Shown: positions 1-10,060, counted from the stretch's first letter. The stretch: 64,000 nucleotides of DNA from Stenotrophomonas maltophilia (GCA_009912235.1 WNDS01000001.1:930001-994000); one strand, 5' to 3'. Numbers and translations are program-made. Notes: a model not told the origin generated them from the sequence alone.

Positions 1-3000
1 GCCTCGCCCGGCGCGCGTTCGCTGGCCTGCAGGCCCAGCACGGGCAACGGCTCGTCCTGGTCCTGCTCCTGACCGGCATCCTCGACCACATGCAGGCCCG
101 CCTCGAGGGCGGCCTGCCAGGTGACCGGTTCACCAAAGGCCGGCACAGCCTCTTCATCCTGCAGGCTGTACGCGTCGCTGTCGAGAGCCTGGCCCTCGTC
201 GAACGTTGCGTCCTGCGCATTCAGCTCTGCGTCGTAACCGGTTTCAACGCTGGCATCGGCGGCAACAGCCGGTTCATCGTCGTCGCGCACCGGCAGCTTG
301 TGCGCGCCCACCGGCAACACGTCCGCATCCAGGAACGCGGACAGGTCATCGGCGCTGGTCAGCGCAACCCCGGCGGTCTCATCGGCATCGACCGGTGCGG
401 CATCTGCAGGCGCATCCACATGTGCCGGCGCGGGCGCCTCCAACGGTGCGTGCAGCGCCGTTGGCAGGTCCTGGGCGCGATCGAAATAACGCGACAGATC
501 ATCGCTGCCGCTCAGCTCGACAGGCTGCAGCGCGGCGGCCTCGACGGACTCGGACTCGGTTTCGGTTTCGGTTTCGGTTTCGGTTTCGGTTTCGGTGTCA
601 GCATCGACGTCGATGCCGGTTTCGCTTTCAACGGCATCCGCAACATCCTGCAGCTGCAGTTCACAGTCGGCCAGCATGGCCTCGGCCACCACCTCCGGTG
701 CCTCGGCGTCTGCATCCTGCGCCGTTGCGGAGAGGTCCTCATCGTCATCGCCGAAGGCGAGATCGTCTTCGTCGTCCTCCGCCGCCATGTCGACCATCGG
801 CCAGCGGGCTTCGGGCAGCTGTTCGGCCAGCGCGCGCAGGCGCTGTGCCAGCGGGCCCTGCAGTGCGCTGCGCGGCTGTTCGGCCTGCAGCGCCTGCATG
901 GTGGCGGCAATCGCCTGAGCGGTGGCGGCCAGCGCCGACACCGCCTCTTCGTGCGGCACCACCTCGGCGGCCAGCGCGCGCTTGATGTACGACTCGGCGC
1001 CGCCGGTGACGGCCGTGATTTCCGCCACGTCGGTCATGGCGAACGCACCGTTCATGGTGTGCACGGCGCGCAGCAGCGCATCGCTGACCGGCTGCGGTGC
1101 CTGCTGTGCCGATGCCAGCCAGCCCTGCAGCGTGGCCTGGTGGGTTTCCACCTCGGCTTCCAGGATTTCCAGCAGCACGCTGTCGATGTTGGCCGGCGTG
1201 CCTTCGCTGTCTGCGCAGGCCGCTGTTGCAGCCTGCGCAGGTGCTTCGTGCACCGCCTGCACCGCAACCGGTGCGGCCGGCAGCGGCACGTAGAAGGTTT
1301 CTTCGCCGGCGCCGATACGGTCGGCGATGGCCTGCATCGCCTGCAGGTCCGCGCTGACGCGCTCGCCATGGCGCAGCGCGGCGTTGAGCTGCGGCAGTGC
1401 CTCCTGGGCGTGGTTGACCATGGCCACCACCGCCGGGCTGGCAGCACGGGTGCCTTCCAGCACGCGGTTGAGCATGCCTTCGATCTTCCAGGCGAACTCG
1501 CCCAGCGTGCGTGCGCCGACCAGGCGGCCACTGCCCTTCAGCGTATGGAACACGCGGCGGATCGGGCGCAGGCGGTCCACGTTGTCCGGCTGCGCGCACC
1601 AGGCCGGCAGCAGCGAAGCCAGGTTGGCCAGTTCGTCGTCGAACTCCTCCAGGAACACCTCGCGGATGTCCTGGTCGATGTTCTCGGCGTCGTCCTCGAA
1701 GCCGGCCTCGATGCCCTCGGCGGCGCTGGCCACCGGTTCGGCGGCAGGCGCGGGCTGCGGGTGAGGCGAAAAACCAGCTGCTGCCGCGCTCAGTTCTGCC
1801 AGGAACGCGGCATCTTCGTCGCTGAAGGCGATCGGCGTGATTGCCGCATCCACCACGGCGGCAGAGGCAACGGCCACGGCGGGCACGTCCTCGCGTTCAA
1901 CGGCATCGCCTTGCGTGGTCTCGGCAGGTACAGCGGCATCGGCGGCAGGATCGACAATTTCGGCGTCGGCGGCCTGCGGTGCAGCCGGTGTCTCGTCAAC
2001 GGCTTCCAGCTGCCACTGCGGCGCGGCTTCCTGCGCATCGAGGATGTCGGCCGGCAGCGACTCCATCGCATCCAGCGACAGCACGTCGTCTGCGTTGTCC
2101 AGCAGATCGGCATCGAAATGGAAGGTGATGGGCGCGTCGGACAGCGGCAGCACATCGTGTTCGGCGGCCACCGGATCGAACGCCAGCGGCACGGCGTCAA
2201 GCACCTCGGCCTCGTCCAGCGCAGCGCTGCTGGTACCGGGCATGTCGATGCCGGGCAGATCGATGGCGTCGGCGTCGGCGGCAGGCACGTCATCGGCAAC
2301 CGGCGCGGTGGCGGTTTCCTGCTGCGGCGGCAGCTCGGACAGCTGCCACTGCGCGACCGGGGTCGGCGGCGCTTCGGCGGCGACCGGATCGAACGACAAG
2401 GTCTCGCCCCAGTGGCCAACGGCCTCGCTGTCGTTGCCCGACAGCTCCCACTGCGGCACCTCCGGTACCGGTGCAGTGGTGGCGGCGAACAGCAGCGGTG
2501 CGGCCGCAGCGGGCGCGCCGGTATCGCGCAGCGCGTCTGCATCTGCATCCGCCGGCAGCGTGGCCTGCGGCAGCGGATCGAAGGTGAAATCCGGCAGCGA
2601 CGGCGGCACGTTGCCCGGCGCGGGCGCGGCCGGGGTGACCGCCAGCGTGACCGGTTCGGGTTCAAACGCGATCGGCTGCAACGTGATCGGTTCGGCCCGC
2701 ACCGGCGCGGGCTGCACGTCCAGGCGCGGCGCGGCGCCTTCATCGGCCGCTGGCAGCGGCCAGTAGCGCAGGCTTTCCAGGCTGCTGCGGGTGATCTCCA
2801 GGATGTCTTCGCGGCCCGGGCGGCGGTCGCGCAATGCTTCCAGGTAGTACTCCAGGCTGGCCATGGCATCGGCCAGCGTGTCCAGCTGGCGCCCGCTGGG
2901 CACGCGCTGGCGGCCCACCAGTTCGGTGGCGATATAGCGCTGTACGCCCACCAGGTAATCGGCGGCGGTGCCCAGGTCGAGCATGCGCAGCGCGCCGGAC

Positions 3001-3988
3001 ACCTCGCCGATCAGGCGCGGCACGTCCTGCAGCTCGGCATGGTTCCAGCTGGTTTCGATGAAGGCCACGAAGTGTTCGCGCGCGGCGGCGAAATTGGCGA
3101 TGGCTTCATGCGCCAGCACTTCCACTGTGCGGCGGTTTTCCACCACGCTGGGATCATCGCCACCACTGCCACCGGCGCCCAGGTGCGGCACCTGGTCATC
3201 CAGCGAGGCATCCACGTACAGCAGCGCGCCGGCGATATCCAGCAGCATGCCTTCGTCGATGGCCTGCCCCCCACCACGGCGCGCAGCGCATCGCGCTGCT
3301 GCACCACCACGTTGCGCGCCACACCCAGGCCCATCATGCCCAGCGTGTCGGCCACGGCATTGAGTTCGTTGGCCTGCACCTGCAGCTGTTCCGGCGCGGC
3401 GCCGGTGCGCAGGTGCAGGTCCAGCGCGTCCTTGATGCGCAGCAGTTCTTCCTTCACCGCGTTGCCGACCGTATCCAGCAGCTCGCGGTTGCGGCCGCTC
3501 AGGCTGCCGCGGGCGTGGTCCAGTTCGGCCTCGCTGGCACTGGCGCTGTCCGGCGCGAAGGCGAACAGCACGCTCTCGTTGATGCCCGGCGCGCCACGCG
3601 CAGCACGGATGTCGTTGAGCAGCGGCAGCAGCACGATCGGAATATCGCGGTGGCCATTCTGCAACCGCTCCAGGTAGTCGGGCAGCAGCACGCTGCCGCG
3701 CATCAGCGTGGCGCAGGCTTCATCGCGGTCGGGCACCTGGCCGGCGCCGACGGCGTTGGCCAGCTGTTCCAGTTCCTCGGCCACCATCGCCGGGGCATAC
3801 AGTTCCACCATGCGCAGGGTGCCCTGCACCTGGTGCAGGTAGCCGGCACACAGCCGCATGCGGCTGCTGTCGCTGGGGTCTTCGGCAAAGAACTCGACCT
3901 CGTTGCGCGCCTGGCGCAGGGTCTCGTCCAGCTCCGGCTTGACCCAGCCCAGCGCGGCATGGCTCATCGCATCGCGCAGGCTGCTCAT
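1..3988 (-). CDS. chpA: ChpA/PilL hybrid histidine kinase of the Pil-Chp system, N-terminal part, with a frameshift
   Basis: This is the N-terminal half of the large CheA-like kinase that receives signals from PilJ and passes phosphate to PilG and PilH to control type IV pilus movement and cAMP. It starts at 3988 and runs off the window at base 1 (about 1,330 residues seen; the Pseudomonas homologue is about 2,470). Histidine phosphotransfer-like helices are visible near residue 52 (HQVQGTLRM), near 810 (FHTLKGSG) and near 975 (AVHTMNGAF). Between them lie long acidic, Ala/Pro-rich linkers. The reading frame breaks at a run of six C (3268-3273): the frame from 3988 reads on to a stop at 3011, while homology continues in another frame as GQAIDEGMLLDIAG and stays open to base 1. 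One extra G on the coding strand would restore it. The kinase core and receiver domains would lie outside the window. It is last in the pilGHIJL order. Confidence 0.85.
557..596. repeat. Hexanucleotide tandem repeat (CGGTTT, six copies plus a partial one) inside chpA
   Basis: Six perfect copies of CGGTTT occupy 557-592, followed by CGGT. On the coding strand they encode an alternating Thr-Glu tract in an acidic linker near residues 1130-1145. Because the unit is six bases, gain or loss of copies changes linker length without shifting the frame. Confidence 0.9.
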
Positions 3989-4088
3989 CGGTGGGCTCCG
4001 GTCGCCGCGGCGCGGTCAGCGCGCTGGCACGGGCGGGGGAAATGGAAGTGCTTCATCAGAGGGGTTCCTTGCGCTCCGCCCTGCCCGC

Positions 4089-6122
4089 TCACGCCGGCAG
4101 CTTGAAGTCGGCGACCGAACGACGCAGGTCGGCCGCCAGCTGTGCCAGGTGGCCGATGGATTCGGCGGTCTGGCCGGCGCCCTGCGAGGTCTGGCCGGTG
4201 ATCTGCCGGATCACGCCCATGGTGCGGGTGATGTCCGAGGCCGCCGCCGACTGCTGCTGGGCGGCAATGGAGATGTTCTTGATGAGGGTGTTCAGTGCAT
4301 TGGACACGCGCTCGATCTCGGTCAGCGCGGTACCGGCGTCTTCGGCCAGGCGCGCACCGGACACCACTTCGGAGGTGGTCTTCTCCATCGAGGTGACCGC
4401 TTCGTTGGTGTCGGCCTGGATGGCCTGCACCAGGCCTTCGATGCGTCGGGTCGCGCCCGAGGTGCGTTCTGCCAGGCGCTGCACTTCGTCGGCCACCACG
4501 GCGAAACCACGGCCGGCCTCACCGGCAGAGGCTGCCTGCACGGCCGCGTTTAAGGCCAGGATGTTGGTCTGTTCGGAAATGTCGTTGATCAGTTCCACGA
4601 TCGAGCCGATTTCCTGCGACGACTCGCCCAGCCGCTTGATGCGCTTGGAGGTTTCCTGGATCTGGTCGCGGATCTGGTCCATGCCCTGGATGGTCTCGCG
4701 CACCACGCCGGCACCTTCGGCAGCGATCACCACCGAGCGCTGGGCCACGTCGGCCGATTCGGAGGAGTTGCGCGACACCTGTTCGATGCTGGCCGCGATT
4801 TCGCCGATGCGGTCCGATGCCGAGGTGATCTGGTTGGCCTGGTGGCCGGCCGCTTCAGCCAGCTGCATGGCGGTGGCCTGGGTTTCCTGGGTCGACACGG
4901 CCACCTTGGCCGAGGTGTCGTTGATGGTGGTCACCAGGTGGCGCAGTTCGTCCACGGCGTAGTTGATGGCGTCGGCGATGGCGCCGGTCATGTCCTCGGT
5001 CACCGAGGCCTTCACCGTCAGGTCGCCCTCGCCCAGCGAGGAGATTTCATCCAGCAGCCGCATGATCGCCTGCTGGTTGCGGCTGTTGAATTCCACCTGG
5101 GTCTGGTAGCGCAGTTCCTGCTCGCGCGAGCGGCTGCGCACCGAGACGGTGACGAAGCCGATGATGGACACCAGCGACAGCGCACCGGAGAACACACCGA
5201 TCCAGAAGTTGGGGAACAGGCGCGTGTCGCCGACCGAGCCGAACGAGGAGAACGCCTGGAACAGTGCGCGGCTGTCGCGCAGCATGTCGCTGGAGCCTGC
5301 GGCCAGGCTGCCGGCTGCGGCCTGGGCGGCGAACAGCTGGCGCGAGCTGGCCAGGATGGCGTCGGCATCCCGCTTCATGCTGTCCCACTGCGCCTGCGAT
5401 TTTTCCAGCTGGGCCACGGCGGCCGCGCCGCGCACGGCGGTGATGCCGAGGTCGTCGTTGCCGCTGCGCAGGCCTTCAAGCACCTGCGAGAACACGGTGA
5501 TGTCGCGGGCCAGGGCGTCGCCGGCCATGGCTGCGCCGCTGCCACCGGCGCGCATTTCAGTCACGCGGCGGGACATGGAGCCGGCCACCACCACCTGCTG
5601 CAGGGCACTGTAGACCTGCGCGGAGGTGGCACCAGAGGCGCTCATGGCGCGCACCAGTTCATTCAGCTGCGCCTGCAGCCCCGGCACGGCGCCGGTGAAG
5701 TTGTTGGCATTGCCGGCCAGTGCCAGCACCGCCGGTTCACTGGCCACCAGCTGGCCGGCCTGCTTGCCCAGCGGCGCCCAGGTCTCGGCCAGTTTGGCGA
5801 TGGCCCCGGACACGCCCAGCTCGCTGCCGTAGCGGCCCTGCAGGCTGGAGACATGCTGTTCGACGTCGTTGCGGGTGGCCTTGAAGGCGGTGAAGGCCGG
5901 CGCGTTGCCGGCCACCGCGTCACGGCCCTGGTTGGCCAGCTGCTGCGAGAGCACCTGCAGTTCAGCGGCCTTGGAGCCGGCGTCGGCCAGGCGGCTGCCC
6001 TGCCAGGTGGCCACGCCGGTGTTCAGGCCGAACACGATCATCGACAGCAGCAGGGCCAGCCAGGCGTTGGTGCCGCCCAAGCGCAGCTTGCCGGTCTTGG
6101 TGGCGTCCGAAGCAGTACTCAT
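4089..6122 (-). CDS. pilJ: PilJ, methyl-accepting chemotaxis-like receptor of type IV pili
   Basis: Inner-membrane receptor that feeds the Pil-Chp kinase. The protein has 677 residues. A short basic cytoplasmic N-terminus precedes a first membrane segment at about 20-40. A periplasmic helical domain extends to about 300, and a second membrane segment (FWIGVFSGALSLVSIIGFV) lies near 310. A long cytoplasmic coiled-coil domain follows. The conserved signalling tip (EQTNILALNAAVQAASAGEA) sits near residue 527, where CheW-type proteins and the kinase dock. No C-terminal methyltransferase-tethering pentapeptide is present. It lies between pilI and pilL in one minus-strand operon, 40 bp after pilI and 100 bp before pilL. 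The order and length agree with PilJ of xanthomonads and Pseudomonas. Confidence 0.95.
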   Translation of the reverse strand: MSTASDATKTGKLRLGGTNAWLALLLSMIVFGLNTGVATWQGSRLADAGSKAAELQVLSQQLANQGRDAVAGNAPAFTAFKATRNDVEQHVSSLQGRYGSELGVSGAIAKLAETWAPLGKQAGQLVASEPAVLALAGNANNFTGAVPGLQAQLNELVRAMSASGATSAQVYSALQQVVVAGSMSRRVTEMRAGGSGAAMAGDALARDITVFSQVLEGLRSGNDDLGITAVRGAAAVAQLEKSQAQWDSMKRDADAILASSRQLFAAQAAAGSLAAGSSDMLRDSRALFQAFSSFGSVGDTRLFPNFWIGVFSGALSLVSIIGFVTVSVRSRSREQELRYQTQVEFNSRNQQAIMRLLDEISSLGEGDLTVKASVTEDMTGAIADAINYAVDELRHLVTTINDTSAKVAVSTQETQATAMQLAEAAGHQANQITSASDRIGEIAASIEQVSRNSSESADVAQRSVVIAAEGAGVVRETIQGMDQIRDQIQETSKRIKRLGESSQEIGSIVELINDISEQTNILALNAAVQAASAGEAGRGFAVVADEVQRLAERTSGATRRIEGLVQAIQADTNEAVTSMEKTTSEVVSGARLAEDAGTALTEIERVSNALNTLIKNISIAAQQQSAAASDITRTMGVIRQITGQTSQGAGQTAESIGHLAQLAADLRRSVADFKLPA

Positions 6123-6162
6123 CGTTCAACCTCGATCTTGATACAGGAGGCGGGGCGCGGCG

Positions 6163-6693
6163 TCAGGCCGCGGCTTGCCGGAATTCGGGAGTGCGCGACA
6201 GCAACGCGAGTGAGAACACGCCCCAGTCGTTGCCGTCGGCATGGAAGGCGCGGTCGACGAAGAGGCCGTAGCGGCCCTCCGCCAGCACACCGGGTGCGGC
6301 CTGCTGCGCGGCATCGAAGCTACGCTGGCCGTACAGTTCGTCGATGGTCAGGGCGACATCGCCGCCGGCCTGGCGCATCAGCAGCACGCGCTGGCCTTCC
6401 TGCGCCACGGTGCGTTCGCCTTCCAGGAACAGCTTCAGGTCGACCACCGGGAACAGGTTGCCGCGCAGGTTGCCCACGCCCAGCAGCCACGGCTGCGCGC
6501 AGGGCACCGGGGTGACCGGCGGCATCGGCACGATCTCCACCACTTCGCGGAAGTCGGACACCAGCCGGCGCTGGCCGACGCGGTAGCCCACGCCACGCCA
6601 CAGGTCCTGGGCGAAATGGCGCTCGGGCAGCGGCACCGCATGGGCCAGACTGCGCCGCTCGTAGGCTTCAAGAATGTCGAAGGGCGAGCGCAT
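6163..6693 (-). CDS. pilI: PilI, CheW-like adaptor
   Basis: A 176-residue CheW-domain protein that couples the PilJ receptor to the ChpA/PilL kinase. The CheW fold is recognisable from WLLGVGNLRGNLFPVVDLK near residue 70 and from the hydrophobic strand pattern that follows. It starts directly after the stop codon of pilH (TGA then ATG), which implies translational coupling. No membrane segment or signal peptide is present. Position between pilH and pilJ supports the assignment over other CheW paralogues. Confidence 0.93.
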   Translation of the reverse strand: MRSPFDILEAYERRSLAHAVPLPERHFAQDLWRGVGYRVGQRRLVSDFREVVEIVPMPPVTPVPCAQPWLLGVGNLRGNLFPVVDLKLFLEGERTVAQEGQRVLLMRQAGGDVALTIDELYGQRSFDAAQQAAPGVLAEGRYGLFVDRAFHADGNDWGVFSLALLSRTPEFRQAAA

Positions 6694-7056
6694 TCAGGCC
6701 GCCAGCTCGTTGATCCGCGCGATCAGTTCTTCCTCGCGCGGTGGCTTGACGATGTAGTCGGCCGCCCCCTGGCGCAGGCCCCAGGCACGGTCGGTCTCCA
6801 TCGCCTTGGTGCTGACGATGATGACCGGGATGTGCCGGGTTGCCGCATCACGCGCCATCGCGCGGGTGGCCTGGAAACCGCTCATGCCCGGCAGCACCAC
6901 GTCCATCAGCACCAGCTGCGGTGCCTGGTCGCGGACCATCTGCAGACCATCTTCGGCGTTGTCCGCTTCGATCACCTCGTGGCCGGCACGGCGCAGCCAC
7001 TGGGTGAACACCGCGCGGTAGGTCGGTGAATCCTCGATCAGAACAATACGAGCCAT
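6694..7056 (-). CDS. pilH: PilH, single-domain response regulator
   Basis: A 120-residue CheY-like receiver without an output domain. The acidic pocket (IEDS near residue 7), the phosphoacceptor Asp in LMDVVLPGMSG near residue 51, the conserved Ser/Thr in IIVSTKAME, and the Lys in IVKPP near residue 103 are all present. In the Pil-Chp system PilH acts with PilG downstream of the kinase to set extension and retraction of pili. It lies 18 bp after pilG and abuts pilI. Confidence 0.94.
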   Translation of the reverse strand: MARIVLIEDSPTYRAVFTQWLRRAGHEVIEADNAEDGLQMVRDQAPQLVLMDVVLPGMSGFQATRAMARDAATRHIPVIIVSTKAMETDRAWGLRQGAADYIVKPPREEELIARINELAA

Positions 7057-7074
7057 GGTGCCCTTCCCCCCTGG

Positions 7075-7476
7075 TCAGGCGTTGACGTATGTGCGGATGG
7101 CACCCAGCAGTTCTTCACGCGTGAAAGGCTTGGTCAGGTACTGCTCCGAGCCGACGATGCGACCACGCGCCTTGCCGAACAGGCCATCCTTGGACGACAG
7201 CATGATGACCGGGGTCGACTTGAACAGCTGGTTGCCCTTGATCAGCGCACAGGTCTGGTAGCCATCCAGGCGCGGCATCATGATGTCCACGAAGATGATC
7301 TGTGGCTGCTGGTCGGCGATCTTGGCCAGGGCCTCGAAGCCATCGGTCGCGGTCACCACCTCGCAGCCTTCGCGCTTGAGCAGTGTTTCCGCGGTCCGGC
7401 GGATGGTCTTCGAGTCATCGATGACCATCACCCGGAGGCCTGCGAGTTCCCCGCCCGCAGTCATGTTTTCAGTCAT
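7075..7476 (-). CDS. pilG: PilG, single-domain response regulator
   Basis: CheY-like receiver of 133 residues, first gene of the pil operon. The receiver signature is complete: VIDDSKTIRR, Asp in IIFVDIMMPRLDG, Ser/Thr in VIMLSSKDG and Lys in YLTKPF. The ATG at 7476 is chosen over an upstream in-frame ATG at 7500 because GGGGAAAGG lies just before it and the length then matches PilG (about 135 residues). PilG promotes pilus extension and cAMP production in Pseudomonas; the same role is inferred here. Confidence 0.94.
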   Translation of the reverse strand: MTENMTAGGELAGLRVMVIDDSKTIRRTAETLLKREGCEVVTATDGFEALAKIADQQPQIIFVDIMMPRLDGYQTCALIKGNQLFKSTPVIMLSSKDGLFGKARGRIVGSEQYLTKPFTREELLGAIRTYVNA

Positions 7477-7529
7477 TGCCTTTCCCCAAGCGCGCGACAC
7501 GTCATGGCCGGTGCCGCTGCGAAAGCGTA

Positions 7530-7559
7530 TCTATATCGCACTTGCGCCGCCCCCTTCAA
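7530..7559 (-). promoter_or_regulatory. Candidate sigma-70 promoter for the pilGHIJL operon
   Basis: On the minus strand TTGAAG (7559-7554) is followed after 18 bases by TATAGA (7535-7530), close to the sigma-70 consensus, with a leader of roughly 45 bases before pilG. This is pattern recognition only. Confidence 0.4.
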
Positions 7560-7711
7560 GGGTGCCCCACCGGCCGGGGCGGCCGTGCGGCTGAACGTGA
7601 CCGGTTTCGCACTGGCTGCGCAGCCGGCCGCCGGACGCAGCGTTGCTTTGCCGGGCAGGCACATGGCGGGCATTGCCGCTACCATTATCGCCTTGCCTGA
7701 CAGGTGCGCCC

Positions 7712-8659
7712 ATGCCGTTGAACGTCATCGTGGTGATGGACCCCATCGCCCACATCAAGATCGCCAAGGACACGACCTTCGCCATGCTGCTGGAAGCCCA
7801 GCGCCGCGGCCACGCCCTGCACTACGTGCGGCCCGGCGGCCTGGCCCTGGAAAGCGGCGTGGCGGTGGCGCAGACCGCCCCGCTGCAGGTGCGCGATGAT
7901 CCGTCGGACTGGTTCACCCTGGGCGCATTCAGCCGCACCGTGTTCGGCCCCGGCCAGGTGGTGCTGATGCGCAAGGACCCGCCGGTCGACGCCGAGTACA
8001 TCTACGACACGCAGGTGCTGGACATCGCCGCCGCCGGCGGCGCAGAGGTGGTCAACAACCCGCAGGGCCTGCGCGACTACAACGAGAAGCTGGCCGCGCT
8101 GCTGTTCCCGCAGTGCTGCCCGCCGACCCTGGTCAGCCGCGACGCCAAGGCGCTGAAGGCCTTCGTGCTGGAACACGGGCAGGCGGTGCTGAAGCCGCTG
8201 GACGGCATGGGCGGCCGCTCGATCTTCCGCAGCGGCACCGGCGACCCGAACCTGAACGTGATCCTGGAAACGCTGAGCAACGGCGGCCGCACGCTGACCC
8301 TGGCCCAGAAGTTCATTCCCGACATCACCGCCGGCGACAAGCGCATCCTGCTGGTGGACGGTGAACCGGTGGACTACTGCCTGGCGCGCATTCCGCAGGG
8401 CGACGAGTTCCGCGGCAACCTTGCCGCCGGTGGCCGTGGCGAAGGCCGCCCGCTGAGCGAGCGCGACCGCTGGATCGCCGCGCAGGTGGGCCCGGAGATG
8501 AAGCGCCGCGGCATGCGCTTCGTCGGCCTGGACGTGATTGGCGATTACCTGACCGAAGTGAACGTGACCAGCCCGACCTGCGTGCGCGAACTGGATGCCC
8601 AGTACGGCCTGAACATCGCCGGCCAGCTGTTCGACGCGATCGAAGCCGACCTGCACTGA
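7712..8659 (+). CDS. gshB: Glutathione synthetase
   Basis: Joins gamma-glutamylcysteine and glycine using ATP, the second step of glutathione synthesis in the cytosol. At 315 residues it is the usual length for proteobacterial GshB. The start MPLNVIVVMDP at 7712 matches the family N-terminus; an upstream in-frame ATG at 7643 would add an unrelated leader. ATP-grasp features are visible: MRKDPPVDAEYIYDTQ near 90, KPLDGMGGRSIF near 165, the RILLVDGEP strand near 210, and DVIGDYLTEVNVTSPT near 285. It is divergent from pilG, and its stop codon overlaps the start of tonB (TGATG), so the two are translated as a unit. Confidence 0.95.
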   Translation: MPLNVIVVMDPIAHIKIAKDTTFAMLLEAQRRGHALHYVRPGGLALESGVAVAQTAPLQVRDDPSDWFTLGAFSRTVFGPGQVVLMRKDPPVDAEYIYDTQVLDIAAAGGAEVVNNPQGLRDYNEKLAALLFPQCCPPTLVSRDAKALKAFVLEHGQAVLKPLDGMGGRSIFRSGTGDPNLNVILETLSNGGRTLTLAQKFIPDITAGDKRILLVDGEPVDYCLARIPQGDEFRGNLAAGGRGEGRPLSERDRWIAAQVGPEMKRRGMRFVGLDVIGDYLTEVNVTSPTCVRELDAQYGLNIAGQLFDAIEADLH

Positions 8660-9543
8660 TGGACCCCGGCAGCGCGCTCCTGCCGGTGCCACCGCGTGAG
8701 GCACAGCGCCTGGGGGCGACCCTGGCGCTGTCGCTGCTGGTGCACGCAGTGGTGATCCTGGACGTGGGTTTTGCCGTGCGGGGCGAGGCGCCGCTGGTGC
8801 CGACGCTGGAGGTGATCTTCAGCCAGACGCGCACGGCGCTGACGCCGAAGCAGGCCGATTTCCTGGCAGCCGCCAACCAGCAGGGCGGCGGTGAGCATGA
8901 CCGTGCGCAACGTCCGCGCGACAGCCAGGCCGGCATCGTGCCGCAGGCGCAGGCGGGCATCAGCCCGGTGCCGCAGCAGCGCCAGGACGCAGCGCCGGTA
9001 CCGCCGCCGCAGGCGCGGGTGGTCAGCAGCCGCAACGGCCAGGACGTGGTGGCCACGGCGCAGGCGCGGCCGGCACCGGAGCAGCCGACCCCGGATGCGG
9101 CGCCGACCGCGCGCGAGCAGCGCGATGCGGAGATGGCGCGGCTGGCGGCGGAGGTGCACCTGCGCTCGGCCGAGTACGCCAAGCGGCCGAACCGCAAGTT
9201 CGTTTCGGCCAGTACGCACGAATATGCCTATGCGAATTACCTGCGGGCGTGGGTGGACCGCGCTGAGCAGGTAGGCAACCTGAATTACCCGGACGAGGCA
9301 CGCCGGCGCCGGTTGGGCGGCCAGGTGGTGATCAGCGTGGGGGTGCGCCGCGATGGCAGCGTGGAAAGCAGCCGGATCCTGCGTTCGAGCGGCACGCCGC
9401 TGCTGGACGAGGCGGCGCTGCGGGTGGTGAAGCTGGCCCAGCCGTTCCCGCCGTTGCCGAAGACCGATGACGGGGTGGACATCCTGCAGGTTACCCGCAC
9501 GTGGGTGTTCCTGCCCGGTGGCGAACTGCGCGACGACCGGTGA
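8659..9543 (+). CDS. tonB: TonB-family energy transducer
   Basis: A 294-residue periplasm-spanning protein that couples the proton motive force to TonB-dependent outer-membrane receptors. A single N-terminal membrane anchor lies at about 18-38 (LGATLALSLLVHAVVILDV). A Pro/Gln/Ala-rich spacer follows, and a C-terminal TonB domain occupies about 200-290 with the typical LNYPDEARRRRLGGQVVISV motif. It shares its start with the stop of gshB. No exbB or exbD is adjacent, so it is either a second TonB or uses ExbBD encoded elsewhere. The gshB-tonB pairing beside pilG is typical of xanthomonads. Confidence 0.9.
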   Translation: MDPGSALLPVPPREAQRLGATLALSLLVHAVVILDVGFAVRGEAPLVPTLEVIFSQTRTALTPKQADFLAAANQQGGGEHDRAQRPRDSQAGIVPQAQAGISPVPQQRQDAAPVPPPQARVVSSRNGQDVVATAQARPAPEQPTPDAAPTAREQRDAEMARLAAEVHLRSAEYAKRPNRKFVSASTHEYAYANYLRAWVDRAEQVGNLNYPDEARRRRLGGQVVISVGVRRDGSVESSRILRSSGTPLLDEAALRVVKLAQPFPPLPKTDDGVDILQVTRTWVFLPGGELRDDR

Positions 9544-9648
9544 GGTTTGTTGCCCGGGCCTGCGGCCCGGGACCCGCTGCAGAGCTCTAGAGCAACATCA
9601 ACAGCAACAGCGACAAGCAACAGCGGCGGCTGGTGTTCTGAAGAGTGG

Positions 9649-9746
9649 TGGGGCGGTGTCGGGCGCCGGGGACGCCGCAAGTACGTCCCTGTAGGCTTAG
9701 CCGCGGCATCCATGCCGCGGATACCCCGCCACCCGACACCGCCCCA
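9649..9746. repeat. Large intergenic hairpin element, copy A
   Basis: An inverted repeat of about 98 bp in the spacer between tonB and tsaB. The 23-base arms (9649-9671 and 9724-9746) are complementary apart from two positions. The interior holds the shared core with the small palindrome CCGCGGCATCCATGCCGCGG, here in the opposite orientation to copies B and D. The outer stem differs from that of the other copies although it pairs with itself. Confidence 0.85.
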
Positions 9747-9811
9747 CCTCTCACAGATCGCGGCGCATCTGTTTCCACGTCGGGCGACTCTGCCCGCCTC
9801 TGCCCGCCCTG

Positions 9812-9834
9812 GTAGATCCACGCCATGCGTGGAT
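9812..9834. repeat. GTAG-headed REP palindrome (SMAG type)
   Basis: GTAG at 9812 is followed by the palindrome ATCCACGC-CAT-GCGTGGAT (9816-9834). Short palindromes headed by GTAG are the known SMAG repetitive extragenic elements of Stenotrophomonas maltophilia. Confidence 0.75.
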
Positions 9835-9913
9835 GCGAGCGGAGCGACCGGCTTTTGATTTTGATTCTTCTTTTTTTGATTTCCGTGGCGGACGCGCACG
9901 GAAACTGTCAGAG

Positions 9914-10012
9914 GTGGGGCGGGGTGGGTTCGCGGGGGTGTCCGCGGCATGGATGCCGCGGACAAGCCCCCATGGATGGGTTCACGGCGTCCCCCGCGAA
10001 TCCGCCCCGCCC
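9914..10012. repeat. Large intergenic hairpin element, copy B
   Basis: Same family as copy A, in the opposite orientation. The left arm (GGGGTGGGTTCGCGGGG, from 9920) pairs with the right arm (CCCCGCGAATCCGCCCC, from 9992), with G-T wobbles. The core contains the 20-base palindrome CCGCGGCATGGATGCCGCGG. Together with copy A and the REP palindrome it fills the 520-bp gap after tonB, where no gene is seen. Confidence 0.85.
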
Positions 10013-10060
10013 GGCCAAGCCCAGCATTTGATTTACAGCACCGCCCCCGCCACGAGGGGC

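Noticed and set aside
90-3677. A 1,195-codon open frame on the plus strand
   Set aside because: It is antisense to chpA; its protein is Arg/Gly/His-rich low-complexity typical of shadows in high-GC DNA, and the minus strand encodes recognisable kinase domains.
9544-10060. Repeat-rich spacer as a CRISPR array or structured ncRNA gene
   Set aside because: Repeats are inverted, in two orientations and without regular spacers; they match a dispersed extragenic element seen again at 29.4-29.8 kb.
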